Source of the DNA: Pseudomonas sp. ok272
GTDB taxonomy: Bacteria; Pseudomonadota; Gammaproteobacteria; Pseudomonadales; Pseudomonadaceae
Direction: 5' to 3'
Length of the DNA: 64,000 bases
Assembly (NCBI RefSeq): GCF_900109995.1
Contig: NZ_FOCB01000006.1
Coordinates: forward strand, 62,001 to 126,000
The position numbers and the translations under genes are program-made. Under the pieces are notes generated by a model. It saw only the letters and a program-made list of their open reading frames with translations, did not search any database and was not told the origin of the DNA. Shown in pieces: positions 1 through 7,617 of the stretch. How positions within the stretch are numbered: position 1 is the first letter of the stretch; every line of letters begins with the position of its first letter.

Positions 1-939
1 GATGCGACGGCCGGTGACCTGGTGGCCTACATCACGGCGGCGGGCCTGCTGCCCAAGCCGATCCGCCAGCTGTCGGAAGTCAGCTCGACCATCCAGAAGG
101 GCGTCGCGGGTGCCGAAAGCATCTTCGAGCAACTGGACGTCGAGCCGGAAGTCGACAACGGCACCGTGGAGCGCGAGCGCGTCAGCGGTCGCCTGGACGT
201 GCAGAACCTGAGCTTCACCTACCCCGGCACCGACCGCGAAGTGCTCAAGGACATCAGCTTCAGCGCAACGCCTGGGCAGATGATTGCCCTCGTTGGGCGC
301 TCCGGCAGCGGCAAGTCGACACTGGCCAGCCTGATCCCTCGTTTCTACCACCACGAAAGCGGCAAGATCCTGCTCGATGACGTGGAAATCGAAGAGTACC
401 GCCTGCGCAACTTGCGCAAGCACGTCGCCCAGGTCACGCAGCACGTCACCCTGTTCAATGACACCGTGGCCAACAACATTGCCTACGGCGACCTGGCGGG
501 CGCACCGCGTGCGGACATCGAGAAAGCGGCCGAAGATGCCTACGCGATGGACTTCATTGCCGAGCTGCCGCAAGGCCTGGACACCGAAGTCGGCGAGAAT
601 GGCGTGCTGCTCTCCGGTGGCCAGCGCCAGCGCCTGGCGATTGCCCGGGCCCTGTTGAAGAACGCGCCGCTGCTGATCCTCGATGAGGCGACCTCGGCCC
701 TGGACACCGAGTCCGAGCGCCATATCCAGGCCGCCCTGGACAAAGTCATGAAGGGCCGCACCACGCTGGTCATCGCCCACCGCCTGTCGACCATCGAGAA
801 GGCCGACATGATCCTGGTGATGGACCACGGTGAGATTGTCGAGCGCGGCACCCATGCCGAGTTGTTGGCGCAGGGCGGCTACTACTCGCGCCTGCACGCC
901 ATGGGCCTGGATGAACCAGCGCGGGTCGGCATCACCTGA
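1..939 (+). CDS. msbA: Lipid A export ABC transporter MsbA (3' part)
   Basis: The reading frame is open from the first base, so the gene begins before the window. The visible 312 residues are the end of the transmembrane domain and a full nucleotide-binding domain: Walker A GRSGSGKST, signature LSGGQRQRLAIARALL, Walker B LLILDEATSALD and the H-loop in VIAHRLST. This is the MsbA type of half-transporter, which uses ATP to flip lipid A-core across the inner membrane. It is followed by hldE, another LPS gene, as in other pseudomonads. A GC-rich hairpin (948-972) lies just after the stop codon. The missing N-terminal part would hold most of the six membrane helices. Confidence 0.95.
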   Translation, partial: DATAGDLVAYITAAGLLPKPIRQLSEVSSTIQKGVAGAESIFEQLDVEPEVDNGTVERERVSGRLDVQNLSFTYPGTDREVLKDISFSATPGQMIALVGRSGSGKSTLASLIPRFYHHESGKILLDDVEIEEYRLRNLRKHVAQVTQHVTLFNDTVANNIAYGDLAGAPRADIEKAAEDAYAMDFIAELPQGLDTEVGENGVLLSGGQRQRLAIARALLKNAPLLILDEATSALDTESERHIQAALDKVMKGRTTLVIAHRLSTIEKADMILVMDHGEIVERGTHAELLAQGGYYSRLHAMGLDEPARVGIT

Positions 940-947
940 TCACCTGT

Positions 948-972
948 GCCGGGTGGGCTTCGCTCACCCGGC
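948..972 (+). terminator. Hairpin downstream of msbA
   Basis: An 8-bp stem (GCCGGGTG / CACCCGGC) with a 9-base loop starts 9 bases after the msbA stop codon. No U-tract follows at once, so it may stabilise the mRNA end or be an imperfect terminator. Confidence 0.4.
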
Positions 973-1125
973 CAGGCGCCACGGATGTGCAATGCATTCG
1001 GGGGTTTTTGTTTAAAAAACAACCAATTTAACGACGTGATACAGCCCCGATGAAGCGGTAGAACGAGGCTGCGCCAACCCTGTGCTAATATCGCGCCCCT
1101 GTTCATTTTGTATGTGGGTTGCACC

Positions 1126-2559
1126 ATGAAGTTGTCCATGCCGCGATTCGATCAAGCCACTGTCTTGGTGGTCGGCGATGTCATGCTCGACCGTTATTGG
1201 CATGGTGGTACCTCACGGATTTCTCCTGAGGCCCCGGTGCCGGTGGTCAAGGTCGATCAAATCGAAGACCGCCCGGGCGGTGCCGCCAACGTGGCGTTGA
1301 ACATTGCTGCCCTGGGCGCACCCGCGACCCTGGTGGGCGTGACCGGCGACGACGAAGCCGCCGACAGCCTGTGCAACAGCCTGCAAGGTGCCGGTGTGCG
1401 GGCGTGGTTCCAGCGCATCAAGCATCAACCGACCATCGTCAAGCTGCGGGTCATGAGCCGGCACCAGCAACTGCTGCGGATCGACTTCGAAGAACCGTTC
1501 GCCACTGACGCCCTGGCGCTGGGCGCCGAGGTCGATGGCCTGTTGGACGGCGTCAAGGTGTTGGTGTTGTCCGACTACGGCAAGGGCGCGCTGAAGAACC
1601 ATCAGGCGCTGATCCAGGCCGCCCGCAGCCGTGGCATTCCGGTGCTGGCCGACCCCAAGGGCAAGGACTTCTCGATCTATCGCGGCGCCAGCCTGATCAC
1701 CCCGAACCTCAACGAGTTCGAAACCATCGTCGGTGGCTGCATCGATGAGCACGACCTGGTGAGCAAGGGCGCCAAACTGATGCACGAGCTGGATCTCGGC
1801 GCGCTGCTGGTAACCCGTGGCGAACACGGCATGACCTTGCTGCGCCCGGATCATCCGGCGTTGCACCTGCCAGCGCGGGCCCGCGAAGTGTTCGACGTGA
1901 CCGGTGCCGGTGACACGGTGATTTCGACCCTGGCGGCAGCGATTGCCGCTGGCGAAGAGCTGCCCCACGCCGTGGCCCTGGCCAACCTGGCGGCGAGCAT
2001 CGTGGTGGGCAAGCTGGGGACGGCGTCCATCAGCGCCCCGGAACTGCGTCGCGCGATCCAGCGTGAGGAAGGCTCCGAGCGCGGTGTACTGGGCCTTGAG
2101 CAACTGCTGCTGGCCGTCGACGATGCCCGTGCGCATAACGAGTCGATCGTGTTCACCAACGGTTGCTTCGACATCCTCCATGCCGGCCACGTGACCTACC
2201 TTGAGCAGGCGCGGGCCCAGGGCGATCGCTTGATCGTCGCGGTCAACGACGATGCCTCGGTCAGCCGCTTGAAAGGCCCGGGGCGTCCGATCAACAGCGT
2301 CGACCGGCGCATGGCGGTATTGGCAGGCCTGGGCGCTGTCGACTGGGTGATCAGCTTCCCGGAGGGCACCCCGGAAAACCTGTTGTCACAGATCAAGCCG
2401 GACGTACTGGTCAAGGGCGGGGACTACGGGATCGACCAAGTGGTCGGCGCCGACATCGTCAGCGCCTACGGCGGCACCGTGAAGGTGCTGGGGCTGGTGG
2501 AAAACAGCTCGACCACGGCCATCGTCGAGAAGATCCGCAAGACCGACAAAGCCCAGTAA
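1126..2559 (+). CDS. hldE: Bifunctional heptose 7-phosphate kinase / heptose 1-phosphate adenylyltransferase HldE
   Basis: This 477-residue protein makes ADP-heptose, the donor for the LPS inner core. Residues 1 to about 320 are a PfkB/ribokinase-type kinase (GGAANVALN substrate loop; DVTGAGDTV near the catalytic Asp). Residues about 345-477 are a nucleotidyltransferase with the N-terminal motif TNGCFDILHAGHVTYL, containing the HxGH signature. The length fits the fused gammaproteobacterial enzyme. The ATG at 1126 gives MKLSMPRFDQ, the usual Pseudomonas start; an in-frame TTG at 1108 is less likely. It lies between msbA and a conserved hypothetical gene on the other strand, in LPS context. Confidence 0.96.
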   Translation: MKLSMPRFDQATVLVVGDVMLDRYWHGGTSRISPEAPVPVVKVDQIEDRPGGAANVALNIAALGAPATLVGVTGDDEAADSLCNSLQGAGVRAWFQRIKHQPTIVKLRVMSRHQQLLRIDFEEPFATDALALGAEVDGLLDGVKVLVLSDYGKGALKNHQALIQAARSRGIPVLADPKGKDFSIYRGASLITPNLNEFETIVGGCIDEHDLVSKGAKLMHELDLGALLVTRGEHGMTLLRPDHPALHLPARAREVFDVTGAGDTVISTLAAAIAAGEELPHAVALANLAASIVVGKLGTASISAPELRRAIQREEGSERGVLGLEQLLLAVDDARAHNESIVFTNGCFDILHAGHVTYLEQARAQGDRLIVAVNDDASVSRLKGPGRPINSVDRRMAVLAGLGAVDWVISFPEGTPENLLSQIKPDVLVKGGDYGIDQVVGADIVSAYGGTVKVLGLVENSSTTAIVEKIRKTDKAQ

Positions 2560-2619
2560 CCCCACAACACTCATCTGTGGGAGTGAGCCTGCTCGCTCCC
2601 ACAGTGGTGTTGTGTGGGG
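2560..2619. repeat. Nested REP hairpin between hldE and a convergent gene
   Basis: The inner palindrome CTGTGGGAG...CTCCCACAG (2575-2604) is a REP-type element. It is wrapped by a second stem, CCCCACAACAC pairing with GTGTTGTGTGGGG with a small bulge. The outer stem begins right after the hldE stop codon, so the whole could end transcription from hldE and from the convergent gene. Confidence 0.65.
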
Positions 2620-2631
2620 TTCAGGGCCGAC

Positions 2632-3597
2632 TTATCCCCCAGCCTTACCCGGCACCATTTTCTTCAGCAACTGCCTGGCCTTGCCGGTCAAGCGGCTCAA
2701 GCCCGAGGGCGTTTGCGCCGGGCTCAGGCCTTGCTGGACCAGCCAATCCTTCCAGCGAATCCGCTCATCGCGCACCAGCCAGCCTTCCTGCCGGGCAAAA
2801 CTCTCGGCCAGGTACAGGCCGCGCGTGCTCGCGGGGTACAACTGATCCTTCTTGAGGGTGAACAGCTGTGGCAGTGGCTGGCCATTTTCCAGCGGCATCA
2901 GGTACAAGTCCGGGCGCTTGCGGTCCAGGCGTGCGACCAGTTGATCCCCCTCCAGGCGTTCATCGACGTGAAACAGGCTTAGGGACAAGGCCTGCTTGGG
3001 CACGTCCAGGCGCAAGTCATAGATCAACTGCAAGGAGGCCGTGGGCAGGTGCACATAGGCGCGTGGGCGCTCGATCAATGGCAGGTTGGCGCAGCGTACC
3101 GGGCGGGCGGCGCCGGACTCGGGCGTCAGGCGAAACGGCATGGCCTCGCGGTAATGCAGGGCACTGGCATAGGGCGCCGGCAGCCAGGTGTCGTTGAAGC
3201 GTCCGCCGAGCCAGCCTTCCGGGGTCTCCAGCAGGCATTCCTCGGCGATCTCCTGGATGGCGGTGTGCAGCGGCAGGTTCAGTTCGTGGGCCGGTACGTA
3301 GCCGGAAATCAACTTCAGCACCACATCGCCCCGGTCCTGGCGGCGCTGGCGCACCAGCACCCAGTAGTCACGGCCTTGCCAATGCAGGGTCAGGCGGACC
3401 GAGACGCCAAGGTTGGCCAGTTCCAGGGCAAAGTGCTCCGGGTTGGTCACGGTGACTGGCCGCCGGCGCTGCAGGGTCTGGGAAAAATTCAGCGGCATGC
3501 CGACGCTCTGATAGCTCAGGCCTTCGGGCGTTGCTTCGACGTACAGCGGCAGGGTTTTGAAGTTGCTGGGGTTCTTTCTGATCAGCGTTCGCGGCAT
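2632..3597 (-). CDS. Conserved Pseudomonas protein with degenerate Nudix-like motif
   Basis: A 321-residue protein of unknown function. I recall close homologues labelled metal ABC transporter ATPase, but no Walker A, Walker B or signature motif is visible, so that label is not supported. Residues 99-120 read G-x5-E-x9-QE-I-A-EE, close to the Nudix box G-x5-E-x7-RE-U-x-EE but with a two-residue longer spacer and Gln for Arg. No signal peptide or membrane helix is seen; the C-terminal 40 residues are basic. It is convergent with hldE, separated by the REP hairpin. The start gives MPRTLIRKNP. The protein looks intact. Confidence 0.85.
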   Translation of the reverse strand: MPRTLIRKNPSNFKTLPLYVEATPEGLSYQSVGMPLNFSQTLQRRRPVTVTNPEHFALELANLGVSVRLTLHWQGRDYWVLVRQRRQDRGDVVLKLISGYVPAHELNLPLHTAIQEIAEECLLETPEGWLGGRFNDTWLPAPYASALHYREAMPFRLTPESGAARPVRCANLPLIERPRAYVHLPTASLQLIYDLRLDVPKQALSLSLFHVDERLEGDQLVARLDRKRPDLYLMPLENGQPLPQLFTLKKDQLYPASTRGLYLAESFARQEGWLVRDERIRWKDWLVQQGLSPAQTPSGLSRLTGKARQLLKKMVPGKAGG

Positions 3598-3640
3598 GTC
3601 AGCTCCTTCTGGCGTCGGGATCAGCCGCCGGGCCGGCTGT

Positions 3641-4453
3641 TCATCGACTGGCTAGGACTTGAGCAACGGTCGCCACATTGTGGGCGAGGTGCAGCGCATT
3701 GATGGTGCCGACAATAGCACTGGCGACGCCCGGTTGGGCAAACAACAACTCGAAGCTGGCGCGTACCGGGTCCACCCCGGGACTCAGGCACACGTGGCCG
3801 CTGGCCAGGGCTTTTTTCACCAGGATGGCTTTGCCGTGGGCAGCAGCGTAGTCGATGACCGGCCGCTCGGCTTGTTCGTTGAGGTTGTAGGTGACCATGG
3901 CGCAGTCGCCTTGCTCCAGGGCTTTCAAACCGCCGTCGACGGTCTTGCCGGAAAAGCCGAAGCCGCGGATCTTGCCTTCGTCCTTGAGTGCGGCGAGGGT
4001 CTGGTAGACCTCGCAGTCGTTGAGGATTGCCAGGTCGTTGCCGTCCGAGTGCACCAGCACCAGGTCGATGAAGTCGGTTTCCAGGCGTTGCAGGCTGCGC
4101 TCGATGGAGAACCGTGTGTGCGCGGCGCTGAAGTCGTGGCGCGACTGGCCGTTGTCGAACTCTTCGCCGACCTTGCTGACAATCACCCAGTCCTGGCGTT
4201 GACCGCGCAGCAGCGGGCCAAGGCGTTCTTCGCTGCGGCCATAGGCGGGAGCCGTGTCGATCAGGTTGATGCCCAGCTCGCGGGTCAGCGTGAGCAGCCT
4301 GCGCGCTTCATCGTCATCGGGGATCTGGAAACCGTTGGGGTACTTCACCCCTTGGTCGCGGCCCAGCTTCACCGTGCCCAGGCCCAGGGGCGAGACCCGC
4401 AGGCCAGTGCTGCCCAGGGGGCGATGCAGGTCGTGCAGCGTGGCGTGGCTCAT
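3641..4453 (-). CDS. Aldo/keto reductase
   Basis: A 270-residue NAD(P)H-dependent aldo/keto reductase. The start LGSTGLRVSPLGLGTVKLG is typical, and the catalytic Tyr region NLIDTAPAYGRSEERLG carries the conserved Asp and Tyr. The conserved Lys is in WVIVSKVGEEF, and the His region is in DLVLVHSDG. Length is slightly short for the roughly 300-residue family, with a reduced C-terminus. Its start overlaps the stop of the upstream FAD oxidoreductase gene (4450) by 4 bases, so the two are translationally coupled. The substrate cannot be told from sequence. Confidence 0.9.
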   Translation of the reverse strand: MSHATLHDLHRPLGSTGLRVSPLGLGTVKLGRDQGVKYPNGFQIPDDDEARRLLTLTRELGINLIDTAPAYGRSEERLGPLLRGQRQDWVIVSKVGEEFDNGQSRHDFSAAHTRFSIERSLQRLETDFIDLVLVHSDGNDLAILNDCEVYQTLAALKDEGKIRGFGFSGKTVDGGLKALEQGDCAMVTYNLNEQAERPVIDYAAAHGKAILVKKALASGHVCLSPGVDPVRASFELLFAQPGVASAIVGTINALHLAHNVATVAQVLASR

Positions 4454-5625
4454 GGCAGCAGTTGCTCCCAGGCCGGCACGCCCAGCGGTGGTTTGGGCAG
4501 GTCCGGCAGGGGCGCGGGATGGCTCGGCTGGATGCCATCACGTTCCAGGGCGGCCAGCACCCGGTCGGCAAAGTCGGGGGCCAGCGCCAGTTTGGTCGGC
4601 CAGCCGACCAGCAGGCGATCCTGTTCGGCGAGGAAGGCGTTGTCCGGGCGGCTCAGGCCCGACTGCAGGGGTTCGGCGCGATCAACCCGCAACGTCGCCC
4701 ACTGCGCCTGGCTGAGGTCGACCCACGGCAGCAGGTTGCCCAGTTCTTTCTGGGCCGTGGCGATTTGTGCTTCGGGGGTGCGGGCCACGCCTTCTGCCTC
4801 GGCGATGTCACCGCCCAGGTACCAGACCCATTGGCCATCGGCCGCGGGGTGGGTGGTCACGGTGATGCGCGGCTTTGGTCCGCCGCCCAGGCAATGGGCG
4901 TACAGCGGCTTGAGGCTGGGGCCCTTGACCAGCACCATGTGCAGCGGTCGGGTTTGCATGGCCGGCTGGCTCAGGCCCAGGGTGGCGAGCAACTCGGCAT
5001 TGCCGGCGCCGGCGCTGAGGACGATGCGCTGGGCGCGGATCTCACGCCCGTCGACCCGCAGGCCTACCAGCTCGTCGTTCTCCAGCAGCGGCTCGATGGT
5101 TTGCCCGGCCAGCAGGCCGTCGCCGGCGAGGGTGGCCAGGCGTTCGATCAGGCTGGGCACGTCGATGACCAACTCGGCCAGGCGATAGACCTTGCCCTTG
5201 AAGCGTTTGTCTTGCAGGGCCGGCGGCAATTGCTCGCCCTTGACCTGGTCGACTCGGCCGCGCACGGCCTTGCTGGCGAAGAAGCTGGTGAGGTTGCCGG
5301 CCAGGGTGCCGGGGGACCAGAGGTAGTGGGCTTCGGACAGCAGGCGGACGCCGGACAGGTCCAGTTCACCGTCGCCAGCGATGGCTTCGCGCCAGCGGCG
5401 CGGCATGTCGGCAATGGCTTCCGAGGCGCCGGTCAGGGCGCCGTGCAGTGCGTATTTGGCGCCGCCGTGGATGATGCCCTGGGACTTTACGCTTTGCCCG
5501 CCGCCGAGGGTCGCTTGTTCTACCAGGACGGTGGCAAACCCCAGGCGCCGCAGGCGTGCGTTGAGCCAGAGGCCGGCGACACCGGCGCCGACGATCAAGA
5601 TGTCGGTGGAGATAACGGATGACAT
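4450..5625 (-). CDS. FAD-dependent oxidoreductase (DAO family)
   Basis: A 391-residue protein with an N-terminal dinucleotide-binding fold: STDILIVGAGVAGLWLNARL (GxGxxG) followed by an acidic end of strand 2 in TVLVEQ. The middle part, with VLSAGAGNAELLATLGL, is typical of D-amino-acid oxidase/glycine oxidase-like flavoproteins. It is the first gene of a two-gene unit with the aldo/keto reductase, overlapping by 4 bases. A role in redox metabolism of a small amine or hydroxy acid is plausible, but the substrate is unknown. Confidence 0.88.
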   Translation of the reverse strand: MSSVISTDILIVGAGVAGLWLNARLRRLGFATVLVEQATLGGGQSVKSQGIIHGGAKYALHGALTGASEAIADMPRRWREAIAGDGELDLSGVRLLSEAHYLWSPGTLAGNLTSFFASKAVRGRVDQVKGEQLPPALQDKRFKGKVYRLAELVIDVPSLIERLATLAGDGLLAGQTIEPLLENDELVGLRVDGREIRAQRIVLSAGAGNAELLATLGLSQPAMQTRPLHMVLVKGPSLKPLYAHCLGGGPKPRITVTTHPAADGQWVWYLGGDIAEAEGVARTPEAQIATAQKELGNLLPWVDLSQAQWATLRVDRAEPLQSGLSRPDNAFLAEQDRLLVGWPTKLALAPDFADRVLAALERDGIQPSHPAPLPDLPKPPLGVPAWEQLLP

Positions 5626-5732
5626 GGGGCGACCTCTGCGTTCAAGACTAGGGACGCAGTATACAGACTGGAGGATCGCAGGTTTTGCTGGCGATCAAGT
5701 GTGGTTGCAACGAGGATCGTGGGGGTGGGGGT

Positions 5733-5766
5733 TGTGGGAGCGAGACCGGCTTGCCGGCGATGGCGG
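5733..5766. repeat. REP element, CCGGCTTGCCGGCGA type
   Basis: GTGGGAGCGAGACCGGCTTG followed by CCGGCGATGGCG is a single Pseudomonas REP palindrome of the GGCTTGCCGGCGA class. No partner is visible nearby. Confidence 0.7.
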
Positions 5767-5799
5767 GTGGTGTGCATATCCGTTGCTGCGGGTGTGGCG

Positions 5800-6112
5800 G
5801 CTGGTGGTTCCGCCCTTACGGCGGGTCACTTTTTCAAACGCCAAAAAGTAACCAAAAGGCTTTGCCCCGAGCGTCCGGCCCCTCGCTTAGGCTCGGGGTT
5901 CCTTCGCTACGGTCTCCCTCTGGGGGCATTGCCCTCCGGTTGGCTTCGCTGCACCTCCATGCAATGTGTTCGACTGCGTCGAACGGCGCTGTGCGCCAGT
6001 CCCCAGAGGGATACCTCCGCTCAGCCTGCCGATGGGGCGGGTGGATCAAAAGCCAGATCAAGATCAAGAGCGGCAGGCGAGCTAACGCTCGGCCTGTTGA
6101 GTGGTGAAGGCG
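5800..6112. repeat. Dispersed Pseudomonas intergenic repeat
   Basis: The segment begins with CCGCCCTTACGGCGGGTCAC, a small palindrome, continues with AAAAAGTAACCAAAAGGC and ends with GAGCTAACGCTCGGCCTGTT. I recognise this as a repeat found in many copies in P. fluorescens-group genomes. It often creates false open frames on both strands, as here. Boundaries are approximate; the recognition rests on memory, not a search. Confidence 0.6.
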
Positions 6113-6151
6113 GAGTGGGGTGGCTGGGAGTTTGGGGGTGACTTTGCTTTT

Positions 6152-6244
6152 GGTGGGAGCGGGCTTGCTCGCGAAGACGTCGGCACATTCACACTCAATG
6201 CCTGCTGGCAGATTGCTCTCGCCGGCAAGCCGCTCTCGCGCCCA
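6152..6244. repeat. Mixed REP pair
   Basis: The left arm is GGGAGCGGGCTTGCTCGCGA (class 1). The right arm, CTCTCGCCGGCAAGCCGCTC, is of the CCGGCTTGCCGGC class in inverse orientation. The arms are about 45 bases apart and do not match each other well. Confidence 0.65.
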
Positions 6245-6267
6245 CTGAGGTGCTGTGGGCCTGGTGC

Positions 6268-6600
6268 TCAGTGCCCGGCTGTTTTGGAGAACAGCTGAAT
6301 CACCACCACCCCGAGCACGATCAAGCCCATGCCGAGTATGGCTGGCAGGTCGAGTTTCTGGCCGTAGATGAACAGCGCGGCGATGCTGACCATGACGATG
6401 CCCAGGCCGGCCCAGATGGCGTAGGTCACACCCACCGGGATGGTGCGCACCACCAGCGTCAGCATCCAGAAGGCGATGCCGTAGCCGATGATGATCAGCG
6501 CCAGGGGAATCGGCGTGCTCAGGCCTTTGACCGCTTTCATCGATACGGTGGCAATCACTTCGGCGCAGATGGCGATAGCCAGGTAGTAGTAAGCGTTCAT
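6268..6600 (-). CDS. SMR-family multidrug/cation efflux protein
   Basis: A 110-residue inner-membrane protein of the small multidrug resistance family (EmrE/QacE/SugE). Four hydrophobic helices fill its length. The essential membrane-embedded Glu is at position 14 in AICAEVIATVSMKA, as in EmrE. Conserved YGIAFWMLTLVVRTIPVGVT and YAIWAGLGIV segments match the drug-pumping branch rather than SugE. Such proteins work as dimers and exchange protons for lipophilic cations. It is transcribed away from the LysR-type gene at 6704, with a shared 103-base regulatory gap, so control by that regulator is likely. Confidence 0.92.
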   Translation of the reverse strand: MNAYYYLAIAICAEVIATVSMKAVKGLSTPIPLALIIIGYGIAFWMLTLVVRTIPVGVTYAIWAGLGIVMVSIAALFIYGQKLDLPAILGMGLIVLGVVVIQLFSKTAGH

Positions 6601-6662
6601 GGGTCAATCCTCGTGTGAACGGTCTCTTTCTTGGGTCGGCATTTTAGCGGTTCCCTAGATGG

Positions 6663-6677
6663 GGTAAAGTCATTACC
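6663..6677. promoter_or_regulatory. Inverted repeat, candidate operator of the SMR/LysR divergent pair
   Basis: A perfect inverted repeat GGTAA-N5-TTACC lies between the divergent SMR and LysR-type genes, 63 bases from the SMR start and 27 bases from the regulator start. Dyads in such gaps are typical LysR-type binding sites, although the spacing differs slightly from the classic T-N11-A box. Confidence 0.5.
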
Positions 6678-6703
6678 TATCCGATTTTAAGATGGGTTGG
6701 GCG

Positions 6704-7594
6704 ATGACTATTCAGTGGAACCTGGAGCAGATGCAGTTGTTCGTCAGCGTTGCCGAGCAGCGTTCGTTTTCGGCGGTGGCGCGTGATCAGCGCAAGGCGC
6801 AATCAGCCGTCAGTAACGCGATTGCGCTGTTGGAGGCGGATCTGGGGGTGAGTCTGTTCGAGCGCAGTAGCGGCCGCCAACCGCGCCTGACCGAAGCCGG
6901 CAGTGCCTTGCTGGAGCAGGCGCGGGAGGTGCTGCGTCAGTGCGAGCGCCTCAATGGGCGGGCGCGGGCGTTGATGCAGGGGCAGGAGGCGCGCCTGCGT
7001 CTGGCCCAGGATGAGGCGATGCCCTACCAGCCGGTGCTCGATAGCCTGCAGGCACTGGCCGAGCAATTCCCCAGCCTGGAGGTGCAATTGGCGAGCGCGG
7101 CCCAGGGCGATGTGGCCCGCAAGCTGGTGGAGCGCCAGGCCGACCTGGGACTGCTGTTCTATCACGAGCACATTCCCGAAGCCCTGGAGCGGCGGGTACT
7201 GGGCAGTGTCGAGATGGTTACCGTCTGCGGTGTCGGTCATCCGCTGGCGGCGGGCGGGGCGGTGGATTGCCAGCAACTGGCCCAGCATCGGCAGTTGCTG
7301 ATGGCCACGCACTCCAGCGTCTACCCCGGCAGCGAGCAGGCCAGCCCGCAAGTCTGGCGCGCCGACAGTTTCTACGTGTTGGCCGAATGGGTGATGCGCG
7401 GTCTGGGGTGGGGCTGGCTGCCGCGGCATGTGGTGCAGTACCCGGCGTACCAGGGGCAGATGGTCGAATTGGTCAGTGAATGGACCCCGCCGGCGCTGGT
7501 GGTGGAGTTGGTCTGGCGCCGCGACGAGACCCTGGGGCCGGCCGCGCGGTGGTTGGCCGAACGTTTTGCCGAGCAGTTGCAGGCCACCGGCTGA
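6704..7594 (+). CDS. LysR-type transcriptional regulator
   Basis: A 296-residue regulator. Residues 5-65 form the winged helix-turn-helix (LEQMQLFVSVAEQRSFSAVA, then the AQSAVSNAIALLEADLGVSL recognition region). The rest is a periplasmic-binding-like effector domain. Length is normal. The start at 6704 (MTIQWNLEQ) fits the family better than the in-frame ATG at 6692, which has no ribosome-binding site. It is divergent from the SMR pump and is the obvious candidate regulator of it and of itself through the dyad at 6663-6677. The effector is unknown. Confidence 0.9.
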   Translation: MTIQWNLEQMQLFVSVAEQRSFSAVARDQRKAQSAVSNAIALLEADLGVSLFERSSGRQPRLTEAGSALLEQAREVLRQCERLNGRARALMQGQEARLRLAQDEAMPYQPVLDSLQALAEQFPSLEVQLASAAQGDVARKLVERQADLGLLFYHEHIPEALERRVLGSVEMVTVCGVGHPLAAGGAVDCQQLAQHRQLLMATHSSVYPGSEQASPQVWRADSFYVLAEWVMRGLGWGWLPRHVVQYPAYQGQMVELVSEWTPPALVVELVWRRDETLGPAARWLAERFAEQLQATG

Positions 7595-7617
7595 AAAAGC
7601 CGATAAACTCCGCCGCC

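Larger units (their letters stand above)
5626..6267. other. 642-base gene-free interval filled with repeats
   Basis: The gap between the FAD oxidoreductase gene and the SMR transporter gene holds a single REP-like sequence (5733-5766), a dispersed repeat of about 310 bases (5800-6112) and a mixed REP pair (6152-6244). Open frames in it on both strands give low-complexity Ser/Arg/Pro-rich translations with no initiation signal, and I do not regard them as genes. Confidence 0.75.

Noticed and set aside
4462..5622. Plus-strand frame opposite the FAD oxidoreductase
   Set aside because: Composition is Gln/Gly/Ala-rich; the minus gene has a clear GxGxxG fold.
5834..6607. Minus-strand frame of 257 codons over the dispersed repeat and SMR gene
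   Set aside because: It overlaps the SMR gene in another frame and is typical of false frames created by this repeat.
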